Positions 1 through 6,673 of a stretch of 11,949 bases of DNA are shown piece after piece. Origin of the DNA: Bacteroidota bacterium. GTDB lineage: Bacteria; Bacteroidota; Bacteroidia; Flavobacteriales; Flavobacteriaceae. Each line of letters begins with the position of its first letter. Within the stretch, counting starts at the first letter, position 1. The stretch is from contig SMXJ01000073.1 of the NCBI GenBank assembly GCA_004356305.1, positions 1 through 11,949 of the forward strand, given 5' to 3'. The notes beneath the pieces were generated by a model. It did not search any database. It saw nothing but the letters and a program-made list of their open reading frames with translations, and was not told where the DNA came from. Both the position numbers and the translations under genes were made by a program.

Positions 1-1083
1 CATTTTATGCTTAAGGAGATCTATGAGCAACCAACCGTGATCAGGGACACTTACCGGGGCCGATTATTGGCTGATAAAGGCATTATTAAATTGGGGGGTT
101 TGGAAGACCACATTAAAAAATTTACGAATGCAGAAAGGATCATCATTGTAGCCTGTGGAACTTCATGGCATGCCGGGTTGGTAGCCGAATATATTTTTGA
201 AGACCTTGCTCGCATACCTGTTGAAGTTGAATATGCCAGTGAATTCAGGTATAGGAATCCAATTATCACACAAAAGGATGTGGTTATCGCCATTTCACAG
301 AGTGGTGAGACGGCCGATACCCTTGCTGCCATTAAATTGGCTAAGGAACATGGGGCCTTCGTTTATGGCGTTTGTAATGTTGTGGGATCCACTATTTCTC
401 GGGAAACCCACAGCGGTACCTATACGCATGCCGGCCCTGAAATAGGGGTGGCATCTACGAAATCCTTTACAACCCAGATCACGGTCTTAACTATGATGGC
501 TTTGAAAATTGCAAATGTCAAAGGGACCATTTCTCAGCGTGATTATATGAAGTACTTACGTGAGCTGGAAATGATACCAACATTAGTATCTGAAGCCCTA
601 AAAGGGGAAGCTAAAATAAAGGAAATCGCCGAAGTTTTTAAAAGTGCCGGTAACTTTCTGTACCTCGGAAGGGGATACAATTTTCCAGTTGCGCTCGAAG
701 GCGCTTTAAAACTTAAAGAGATCTCATACATACATGCCGAAGGATATCCGGCAGCCGAAATGAAACATGGCCCCATCGCTTTGATCGATGAGCAAATGCC
801 TGTTGTGGTAATCGCGGTGAATAGCAATCACTACGAAAAAGTGGTTAGCAATATCGAAGAGATCAAAGCCCGAAAAGGTATAATTATTGCGGTAGTTACC
901 GAAGGGGATACCCGGGTAAAGGAATTGGCAGATTATATCATAGAAGTCCCCAGGACTCCTGAAAGTTTGAGTCCGTTAGTAACTACGATTCCCCTTCAGT
1001 TACTCTCCTATCACATAGCTGTCATGCTAGAGAAAAATGTCGACCAACCCCGTAATTTAGCCAAGTCGGTTACAGTTGAATAG
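1..1083 (+). CDS. glmS: Glutamine-fructose-6-phosphate aminotransferase (isomerizing), C-terminal part, 5' end cut by window
   Basis: Makes glucosamine-6-phosphate from fructose-6-phosphate and glutamine, the first step toward UDP-GlcNAc, in the cytoplasm. The reading frame is open from base 1 (His-Phe-Met...), so the ATG at base 7 is internal. About 360 residues are visible against roughly 610 in E. coli; the N-terminal glutaminase domain lies outside. Both SIS sugar-isomerase domains are present. The first has CGTSWHAG (52-59 of the visible part), SQSGETADT (99-107) and STKSFTTQ (152-159). The second has KLKEIS with the Glu matching E. coli Glu488 (about 240) and KHGPIALID with the His matching His504 (256). 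The C-terminus DQPRNLAKSVTVE is nearly identical to E. coli and keeps the active-site Lys. No convincing terminator follows; atpD starts 165 bases downstream under its own promoter. Identification is very secure from motifs. Confidence 0.97.
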   Translation, partial: HFMLKEIYEQPTVIRDTYRGRLLADKGIIKLGGLEDHIKKFTNAERIIIVACGTSWHAGLVAEYIFEDLARIPVEVEYASEFRYRNPIITQKDVVIAISQSGETADTLAAIKLAKEHGAFVYGVCNVVGSTISRETHSGTYTHAGPEIGVASTKSFTTQITVLTMMALKIANVKGTISQRDYMKYLRELEMIPTLVSEALKGEAKIKEIAEVFKSAGNFLYLGRGYNFPVALEGALKLKEISYIHAEGYPAAEMKHGPIALIDEQMPVVVIAVNSNHYEKVVSNIEEIKARKGIIIAVVTEGDTRVKELADYIIEVPRTPESLSPLVTTIPLQLLSYHIAVMLEKNVDQPRNLAKSVTVE

Positions 1084-1154
1084 ATGGGTGCCATTCGAAA
1101 GAATTGAACAGGATTACCCTCTTTAAAATAGTCTCAAAATTTTACTAAAATCCA

Positions 1155-1186
1155 TTGCATAATTGTGATAGAAAAAACTATCTTTG
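1155..1186 (+). promoter_or_regulatory. Bacteroidota-type promoter for atpD-atpC
   Basis: A perfect -7 box TATCTTTG (TAnnTTTG) lies at 1179-1186, with a TTG at 1155-1157, a 21-base spacer. This fits the primary sigma factor consensus known from Bacteroides and Flavobacterium. It would give a leader of roughly 55 bases before the atpD ATG at 1249. Inferred from sequence only. Confidence 0.6.
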
Positions 1187-1248
1187 CCCCGATTTTGGAG
1201 GTAGATTTTTAAGCTTCTGGAAGCACTAAAAAATAAACACTTATATCA

Positions 1249-2754
1249 ATGTCAAAAGTAATAGGAAAAGTTGCACAGATTATCGGCCCGGTAGTAGATG
1301 TTTCGTTTGCCAATGGGGCTGAACTTCCAAAAATTTACGATTCACTTGAAGTGGATAATAATGGTTCCTTGTTGATACTCGAAGTTCAGTCACATATCGG
1401 TGAAAGCACCGTACGAACTATCTCAATGGACTCAACAGATGGATTGAGCCGTGGTGTTGATGCCGTTGCTACAGGGGCGCCTATTCAAATGCCGATTGGT
1501 GAAAATATATACGGACGTCTTTTTAATGTGATCGGAGATGCCATTGATGGTATTGGGAACCTTCCGAAAGATGGAGACAATGGTTTGCCAATTCACCGGG
1601 CGCCGCCTAAGTTTGAAGATCTGTCAACTTCCACAGAGGTCTTATTTACAGGGATCAAGGTAATTGACCTCATCGAGCCTTATGCAAAAGGAGGAAAGAT
1701 TGGATTATTCGGTGGAGCCGGGGTAGGTAAAACTGTATTGTTGATGGAGTTGATCAATAATATTGCCAAGGGACATGGTGGATTATCCGTGTTCGCCGGA
1801 GTAGGAGAACGAACTCGTGAAGGAAATGACCTTTTACGCGAGATGCTGGAGTCCGGTATTGTGAAATATGGAGACGCCTTTATGAAATCTATGGAAGATG
1901 GTGGATGGGATCTCAGTAAGGTCGATAAGGCTGCGTTGAAAGAATCGAAGGCTACCTTCGTATTTGGACAGATGAACGAACCTCCCGGAGCACGTGCCCG
2001 TGTTGCCTTATCTGGTTTGACGATTGCTGAATATTTCAGGGACGGAGCCGGCGATGATCAGGGAAAAGATATACTTTTCTTTGTAGATAATATTTTCCGT
2101 TTTACACAAGCAGGTTCTGAAGTATCGGCTCTTTTAGGGCGTATGCCATCTGCGGTGGGATACCAACCTACACTTGCAACGGAAATGGGAGCATTGCAGG
2201 AAAGAATTACTTCTACCAAAAAAGGATCTATTACATCTGTTCAAGCGGTTTACGTACCTGCAGATGATTTAACTGACCCCGCACCTGCAACTACATTTGC
2301 TCACTTGGATGCAACAACAGTATTATCTCGTAAAATTACCGAATTAGGCATTTATCCTGCTGTGGATCCGTTGGATTCTACCTCTCGAATACTAACTGCT
2401 GAAATTTTAGGTGAAGAGCACTACAACTGTGCACAACGTGTAAAAGAGTTGCTACAGCATTATAAGGAATTGCAAGATATCATCGCCATCCTTGGGATGG
2501 AGGAATTAAGTGAAGAAGATAAACTGGCTGTAGGACGTGCACGTCGGGTACAACGTTTTTTATCTCAACCATTCCATGTAGCAGAACAATTTACAGGGAT
2601 TCCGGGATGTCTGGTGGATATTAAAGAAACGATCAAAGGATTTACAATGATCATGGATGGTGAGTTAGATCACCTACCTGAAGCGGCCTTTAACCTAAAA
2701 GGAACCATCGAAGAAGCGATAGAAGCCGGTGAGAAAATGTTAGCCGAAGTATAA
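1249..2754 (+). CDS. atpD: F1Fo ATP synthase, F1 beta subunit (catalytic)
   Basis: Catalytic subunit of the F1 head; the alpha3beta3 ring makes ATP from ADP and phosphate, driven by rotation of gamma/epsilon. At 501 residues it is longer than E. coli AtpD (about 460). Visible motifs: P-loop GGAGVGKT (155-162), catalytic Glu187 and Arg188 in GERTREGNDL, Walker B ILFFVD ending at Asp280, the ARVALSGLTIAEYFRD region, VSALLGRMPSAVGYQPTLA, and a DELSEED-type segment written EELSEED (418-424). The extra length is mostly an insertion at about 206-232, rich in charged residues, between the GERTREGNDL segment and FVFGQMNEPPG. A second insertion of a few residues sits near 267-272. The first in-frame ATG aligns with the family start. 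It is followed after 76 bases by atpC and is clearly co-transcribed. The other ATP synthase genes are not in this window, which fits a split atp cluster. Confidence 0.98.
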   Translation: MSKVIGKVAQIIGPVVDVSFANGAELPKIYDSLEVDNNGSLLILEVQSHIGESTVRTISMDSTDGLSRGVDAVATGAPIQMPIGENIYGRLFNVIGDAIDGIGNLPKDGDNGLPIHRAPPKFEDLSTSTEVLFTGIKVIDLIEPYAKGGKIGLFGGAGVGKTVLLMELINNIAKGHGGLSVFAGVGERTREGNDLLREMLESGIVKYGDAFMKSMEDGGWDLSKVDKAALKESKATFVFGQMNEPPGARARVALSGLTIAEYFRDGAGDDQGKDILFFVDNIFRFTQAGSEVSALLGRMPSAVGYQPTLATEMGALQERITSTKKGSITSVQAVYVPADDLTDPAPATTFAHLDATTVLSRKITELGIYPAVDPLDSTSRILTAEILGEEHYNCAQRVKELLQHYKELQDIIAILGMEELSEEDKLAVGRARRVQRFLSQPFHVAEQFTGIPGCLVDIKETIKGFTMIMDGELDHLPEAAFNLKGTIEEAIEAGEKMLAEV

Positions 2755-2830
2755 TTTGGTAAATTGTTTTTAGTTGATTGTCATGCCAATGCGTAATTTA
2801 CAAACAACTAACAACTAACAACAATAATAT

Positions 2831-3106
2831 ATGTATTTAGAAATAGTGACTCCAGAAGCATCCTTGGTAAGTGGCGAAGTAACTTCGGTCATAGTACCTG
2901 GGGTGGATGGACCATTCCAAATGTTGAACAATCACGCGCCCATTGTTTCATTATTGGGTGCGGGTAAAGTAAAATTTGTTGGAAGCCCAACTATTGCAGA
3001 AGGATTTGAAAGTAAATTTAGCAAGGACGATGGTAAATGGGTACTGGAAATAAACAGTGGTACCGTTCAAATGAACGATAACAAAATAATTGTTTTAGCA
3101 GACTGA
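2831..3106 (+). CDS. atpC: F1Fo ATP synthase, epsilon subunit, short form
   Basis: Central-stalk subunit that couples F1 to the c-ring. The 91 residues cover only the N-terminal beta-sandwich: the start MYLEIVTPEASLVSGEV, the conserved NNHAPIVSLLGAGKV segment, and an end at KIIVLAD, matching the VTVLAD segment of E. coli. The C-terminal two-helix hairpin (about 45 residues in the 139-residue E. coli protein), which inhibits ATP hydrolysis in other bacteria, is absent. The gene ends with a normal TGA stop and a terminator follows, so this looks like a natural short form and not a break. There is no Shine-Dalgarno sequence; the ATG follows an AC-rich, AT-rich leader, as is usual in Bacteroidota. 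Second gene of the atpDC operon. Confidence 0.95.
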   Translation: MYLEIVTPEASLVSGEVTSVIVPGVDGPFQMLNNHAPIVSLLGAGKVKFVGSPTIAEGFESKFSKDDGKWVLEINSGTVQMNDNKIIVLAD

Positions 3107-3135
3107 TTCAGCAAATAAAAATTAATAAAAGTTAG

Positions 3136-3166
3136 AAAACCTTCCAATTCGGAAGGCTTTTTTTTA
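3136..3166 (+). terminator. Rho-independent terminator of atpDC
   Basis: A perfect 6-bp stem, CCTTCC (3140-3145) and GGAAGG (3151-3156), with a 5-base loop is followed by C and a run of eight or more T. It starts about 30 bases after the atpC stop. This is a classic intrinsic terminator and the clearest in the window. Confidence 0.9.
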
Positions 3167-3192
3167 TCCATATCTATTTGTGATTAAGTAAT

Positions 3193-3218
3193 TTGCTAAC
3201 TTAGCTAGCTTAACTTCG
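3193..3218 (+). promoter_or_regulatory. Possible promoter of the nagB fusion gene
   Basis: TAACTTCG at 3211-3218 resembles the -7 box TAnnTTTG with one mismatch. A TTTG ends at 3195, giving a short 15-base spacer. The palindromic octamer AGCTAGCT (3203-3210) abuts the box and could be an operator half. Weak evidence: the terminator before it requires a promoter somewhere in 3167-3234, but the exact site is a guess. Confidence 0.3.
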
Positions 3219-3234
3219 TAACATTTTTTATGAT

Positions 3235-5157
3235 ATGCAAATATCACAGGACCAATCGATTTTATATAAAGAACCCGGTAAGTTTGAAGAAACACGATTT
3301 GAAAAAATTCACAATGTCATATTCAATTCTTCTGTTGAAGCATCGGTTTTAGTCGCTAAAGAAATAGCCGATCTAATTAAAGAAAAACAAAGACTAGGGA
3401 AATCTTTTGTATTAGGATTAGCCACGGGATCATCCCCTATTAGGGTATATGAAGAACTTGTAAGGATGCATCGGGAGGAAGGCCTGAGTTTCAAAAATGT
3501 AATCACGTTTAATCTCGATGAATATTTGGGTATGGATTCCCATAATATCCAAAGTTATAATTACTTCATGCATGAGCATCTTTTTAATCATGTAGATATT
3601 CCGCCGGAAAACGTAAATGTTCCTGATGGAATGATCGACGTTGAAGAATTACGAAATTACTGTTTGGATTATGAGGAGAAAATAAAAAAAGCCGGCGGTT
3701 TAGACTTTCAATTGCTGGGAATTGGAAGGACAGGCCATATTGGATTTAACGAACCTGGATCACATGTAAATTCGGCTACGCGCATAATAACACTCAACAA
3801 TTTGACACGTGTGGATGCAGCCCTGGCCTTTTTGGGAATGGATAATGTGCCGAGAAAAGCCATTACCATGGGGATTGGTACGACCAAAAGTGCTAAAAGA
3901 ATTGTACTGTTGGCATGGGGGATCAACAAATCGAGTATAATAAAGCAAACGATCGAAGGAAACGTAACGTCAAATGTTCCTGCTACCTACCTTCAGGATC
4001 ATCACAATACAACTTTTGTGTTAGACTATGCGGCGTCTTCAGAGCTTACACGTATAAAAACCCCTTGGTTGGTCACTACTTGCATCTGGAAAGCGACACT
4101 GCGATTGAAAGCGGTAGTATGGCTTAGCGAATTATTGGAAAAATCGATCTTAAAATTAACAGATAAGGATTATACAGATAATGGAATGTCCGGTCTATTG
4201 GCTGAAGCAGGAACGGCATATGATCTGAATATTGAAATGTTCAATAAGTTGCAACATACTATTTCTGGATGGCCGGGAGGGAAGCCAAATGCCGATGATT
4301 CAAATCGCCCGGAAAGAGCGGAACCTTCGAAGAAGAGAGTGATCATTTTCAGTCCACACCCGGATGATGATGTGATTTCCATGGGCGGAACGTTAGATAG
4401 ACTTGTAGAGCAAGGCCATGATGTTCACGTTGCATACCAAACTTCCGGAAATATTTCTGTGTCTGATGATGAGGCGTGGAAATTCGCAAAAATTGCTTTG
4501 GCATTGACTCCAAATTCTAAAAGAATGGAGAAAATCGTAGCGTTTCTCTCTGTTAAAAAAGAAGATGAGGTTGATCCTTTGGACGTGCAAAAATTAAAAG
4601 CATTAATAAGAAAGAACGAATCCATACTCGCAACGAATTATTTAGGATTGCAAGAGGAAAATCTGCATTTCCTGAATATGCCTTTTTATGAAACCGGCAC
4701 AATCAAGAAGAATAAGTTATCACAAAAGGATACCGATCTGTTGTATGACCTGATCGAGGAAATAAAGCCTCATCAGATATATGCGGTAGGAGACCTGTCA
4801 GATCCTCATGGCACACATAAAATTTGCTTGGATGCGTTGATCAATGTATTGGACAAATTGAAATCCAAACCGTATATGAAAGATTGTTGGGTTTGGCTGT
4901 ATCGCGGTGCCTGGCAAGAATGGGAAGCGTACGAGATCGAAATGGCTGTTCCTTTGAGTCCGGATCAGGTACTCAAGAAGAGACACGCTATTTTTTATCA
5001 TCAGTCCCAAAAGGATGGCGTGATGTATCAGGGTGATGACTCCAGGGAGTTTTGGGTTCGTGTGGAAGATAGAAATAGATCGACGGCCGTAAAGTATAAC
5101 AATTTAGGCCTGGCGGACTACGCTGCTATTGAAGCGTTCAAACGATATTTTTATTAG
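3235..5157 (+). CDS. nagB: Glucosamine-6-phosphate deaminase-like (NagB) fused to a PIG-L/LmbE-type deacetylase domain
   Basis: Predicted to act on amino-sugar phosphates in the cytoplasm, opposing GlmS: glucosamine-6-phosphate to fructose-6-phosphate plus ammonia. The protein has 640 residues against about 266 for E. coli NagB. The N-terminal NagB half (about 25-300) has GLATGSSP (61-68), FNLDEYLGM (92-100; Asp95 matches the catalytic Asp72) and GIGRTGHIGFNEPGS (162-176). His168 and Glu173 match E. coli His143 and Glu148, but the triad Asp141 position is Thr166. The C-terminal half (about 368-590) is a PIG-L/LmbE fold with the zinc motif HPDDD (375-379) and a second ligand motif HGTH (525-528), as in N-acetylglucosamine deacetylases. 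Long NagB proteins of this kind are known in Bacteroidota and usually annotated nagB; the joint substrate is not established by sequence. It is monocistronic between the atpDC terminator and a convergent gene. No frameshift is seen. Confidence 0.88.
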   Translation: MQISQDQSILYKEPGKFEETRFEKIHNVIFNSSVEASVLVAKEIADLIKEKQRLGKSFVLGLATGSSPIRVYEELVRMHREEGLSFKNVITFNLDEYLGMDSHNIQSYNYFMHEHLFNHVDIPPENVNVPDGMIDVEELRNYCLDYEEKIKKAGGLDFQLLGIGRTGHIGFNEPGSHVNSATRIITLNNLTRVDAALAFLGMDNVPRKAITMGIGTTKSAKRIVLLAWGINKSSIIKQTIEGNVTSNVPATYLQDHHNTTFVLDYAASSELTRIKTPWLVTTCIWKATLRLKAVVWLSELLEKSILKLTDKDYTDNGMSGLLAEAGTAYDLNIEMFNKLQHTISGWPGGKPNADDSNRPERAEPSKKRVIIFSPHPDDDVISMGGTLDRLVEQGHDVHVAYQTSGNISVSDDEAWKFAKIALALTPNSKRMEKIVAFLSVKKEDEVDPLDVQKLKALIRKNESILATNYLGLQEENLHFLNMPFYETGTIKKNKLSQKDTDLLYDLIEEIKPHQIYAVGDLSDPHGTHKICLDALINVLDKLKSKPYMKDCWVWLYRGAWQEWEAYEIEMAVPLSPDQVLKKRHAIFYHQSQKDGVMYQGDDSREFWVRVEDRNRSTAVKYNNLGLADYAAIEAFKRYFY

Positions 5158-5162
5158 GGAGA

Positions 5163-5693
5163 TCAGGACAATGAGATCAATGCCCAATCCTGACCCCCGG
5201 AATGATAGCTCGACAGTAATTTGAATCCTACCGCATAATGAGCCTGTAGTGAACGACCGTTTTTTATATCTACTTCGGTTATGATAGTATTGAATTGTGG
5301 CTGAATTTCCTTTAGCATGGTCTCGTATAGTTTTCTAAAAACCCCTCGCTTTCGATATTCTTTATCAATACATATTTGCCCCATAACCATAAAATTTTCC
5401 CCAGCAGTAACAACCTTCTTAATTTCAGCGAACATAGGTTGTAGTACTTCGATCTCATCACCGAATTTAGGGTGCATACAAAGCGAATAACCAACTACCT
5501 GGCCCTTAAAAATCGCAATTATGTGCGCGCAAACATCGTTCATTCGTTTCAGCAGATCGAAGGTATGATGTACGGTAACAAATCCTTCGAGTATTTGTTC
5601 TTCTTCGGAAATAGCCCCGGGTAGATTTTCTAGCTGAAGGGCAAGTATCTGGTTGAGTTCCTCGATCGTCGATGCCGATTTATAGTGTATCAT
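5163..5693 (-). CDS. GNAT-family N-acetyltransferase, substrate unknown
   Basis: A 176-residue single-domain protein with the GNAT fold pattern. The acetyl-CoA-binding motif A is recognisable as GQICIDKEYRKRGVFRKLYETM-like sequence (about 105-126), with the pyrophosphate loop RKRGVF (114-119) written R/K-x-x-G-V and not the commoner G-x-G/A. This is preceded by a beta strand (FMVMGQICI) and followed by ITEVDIKNGRSLQAHYAVGFKLL (138-160), the usual motif B with an Asn/Ser-x-x-Ala-x-x-x-Y-x-x-x-GF pattern. No signal peptide or membrane segment, so cytoplasmic. The target (small molecule or protein N-terminus) cannot be read from sequence. The stop codon is 5 bases from the stop of the convergent nagB fusion with no clear terminator between them. 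Confidence 0.85.
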   Translation of the reverse strand: MIHYKSASTIEELNQILALQLENLPGAISEEEQILEGFVTVHHTFDLLKRMNDVCAHIIAIFKGQVVGYSLCMHPKFGDEIEVLQPMFAEIKKVVTAGENFMVMGQICIDKEYRKRGVFRKLYETMLKEIQPQFNTIITEVDIKNGRSLQAHYAVGFKLLSSYHSGGQDWALISLS

Positions 5694-5708
5694 AGGTGTA
5701 GTGTAATC

Positions 5709-5716
5709 TAAAGATA
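5709..5716 (-). promoter_or_regulatory. Possible -7 box of the acetyltransferase gene
   Basis: On the minus strand TATCTTTA (TAnnTTTG with the last base changed) ends about 15 bases before the ATG at 5693. No TTG is found at the proper -33 distance. The 5694-5939 gap shows nothing else convincing and must also hold the promoter of the divergent lipoprotein gene. Confidence 0.33.
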
Positions 5717-5939
5717 CTTAATTTTGAAATGTGGGTTGTGCGACCTATACTTCAGAAATAACAAAATGGCTCTGGTCGAAACCTACAATTTAGCACAACG
5801 AAGAAGCTAAAACCAAGGCTTTACTGAACTAATTTTCTTTTTGCTTTTTCTTCGGAATCCAACGCATATACAATTTTTAACCGGGAAACAGCGTTTTAGG
5901 AATCTGCCAAATACTACATAAATCTATAAACCTGATATT

Positions 5940-6575
5940 ATGAAAAAAGTGTTCTTTTTGGCTTTGGCCTGCTCCATTATTATGAGTTGTTCCAAGAATG
6001 ACGATTCCTCAAACAAAAATTGTTCAAAACCTGAAAATATCTCAATTGACCAGGTAAATAGCACTTCGGTTTTCTTTAGTTGGGAAACGGGTGGTGAATC
6101 GGCTTTTGAAATTGAATACGGAGAGCGAGGTTTTGCCTTAGGTACCGGTTCTTTAGTGCAAACTTCTCAAACCGAATATTTGATCGATGAATTAAATTCT
6201 TCCACTAATTACGAGATATTTTTACGTTCCAATTGCGGAAGTGATGGCTTTAGCGATTATATTTCGGCTTTATTTTTAACCCTGGAAAACGTGGAGTTGT
6301 GTAATACACCAACAAATTTAGCCTTGGTTTCGGTAAGTTCCACAACGATCGAGTTAACCTGGGATGAAAATAATGAAACAGCATGGGAAATTGAATATGG
6401 TCCATCTGGATTTCCACTAGGAACCGGAACAAGCATTCAAACTTCGCAAAGCAATTTTGAAATAGGAAATTTAACCGCATCCACGACCTACGAAATCTAC
6501 GTCCGAGCGAATTGTGGTGTAGACGGATTTAGTGATTTTTCCGATCAACTTGTTGTAACTACAGACGGAGAGTAA
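5940..6575 (+). CDS. Lipoprotein with two fibronectin type III domains, probably surface-exposed
   Basis: Begins with a short lipoprotein signal: Lys2-Lys3, a hydrophobic core (4-15) and a lipobox-like IIMSC, so Cys17 is the likely lipidated residue. The residues after it (Ser-Lys-Asn-Asp-Asp) resemble the lipoprotein export signal that sends Bacteroidota lipoproteins to the outer face of the outer membrane. The rest is two FN3 domains, about 28-115 and 121-208, with a 93-residue period. Shared segments are FEIEYGERGFALGTG and WEIEYGPSGFPLGTG, an NYEIFLRSNCG/TYEIYVRANCG strand, and DGFSD. Each domain has one Cys pair 71 residues apart (28/99 and 121/192), a likely disulfide. This FN3 type is common in flavobacterial adhesins and secreted enzymes. 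There is no catalytic domain and no type IX sorting domain, so a binding or adhesion role is inferred only. The 211-residue length is small for such proteins but start and stop look intact. Confidence 0.85.
   Translation: MKKVFFLALACSIIMSCSKNDDSSNKNCSKPENISIDQVNSTSVFFSWETGGESAFEIEYGERGFALGTGSLVQTSQTEYLIDELNSSTNYEIFLRSNCGSDGFSDYISALFLTLENVELCNTPTNLALVSVSSTTIELTWDENNETAWEIEYGPSGFPLGTGTSIQTSQSNFEIGNLTASTTYEIYVRANCGVDGFSDFSDQLVVTTDGE
6021..6563 (+). repeat. Tandem duplication of an FN3-coding unit (period 279 bases)
   Basis: Two copies, about 6021-6284 and 6300-6563, code for the two FN3 domains. The protein repeats align without gaps at a 93-residue offset, including both cysteines, the IEYG.xGF.LGTG core, QTSQ and DGFSD. 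The DNA copies have diverged at many codons, so the duplication is old. Confidence 0.8.
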
Positions 6576-6622
6576 GTAGTGATTATAAATAAAAGGCCGG
6601 TTATTGGATTGACCCTTCTGCT

Positions 6623-6656
6623 TTGACAATAGTTTTATCAAAGTTTTGTAATTTCG
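6623..6656 (+). promoter_or_regulatory. Possible promoter of the JmjC-like gene with overlapping inverted repeat
   Basis: TTG at 6623-6625 and TAATTTCG at 6649-6656 (TAnnTTTG with one mismatch), spaced by 23 bases, lie just before the ATG at 6674. An inverted repeat CTTTGA (6621-6626) and TCAAAG (6638-6643), followed by TTTT, overlaps the -33 element. It could be an operator or a weak terminator for the lipoprotein gene. Confidence 0.35.
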
Positions 6657-6673
6657 TATGACGATTTTGTTTT

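Noticed and set aside
1197..1201. GGAGG, a perfect Shine-Dalgarno-like sequence before atpD
   Set aside because: It is 47 bases from the ATG and no start codon of another frame lies at the right distance, so it is probably chance.
3240..5157. Possible artefactual fusion of nagB with a separate deacetylase gene
   Set aside because: The frame runs without break through a linker (about 300-367), and long NagB proteins of this layout are usual in Bacteroidota.
5766..5810. Short open frame of 14 codons in the gap between the acetyltransferase and lipoprotein genes
   Set aside because: Too short, no composition bias or context, unlike the 29-residue gene near rng.
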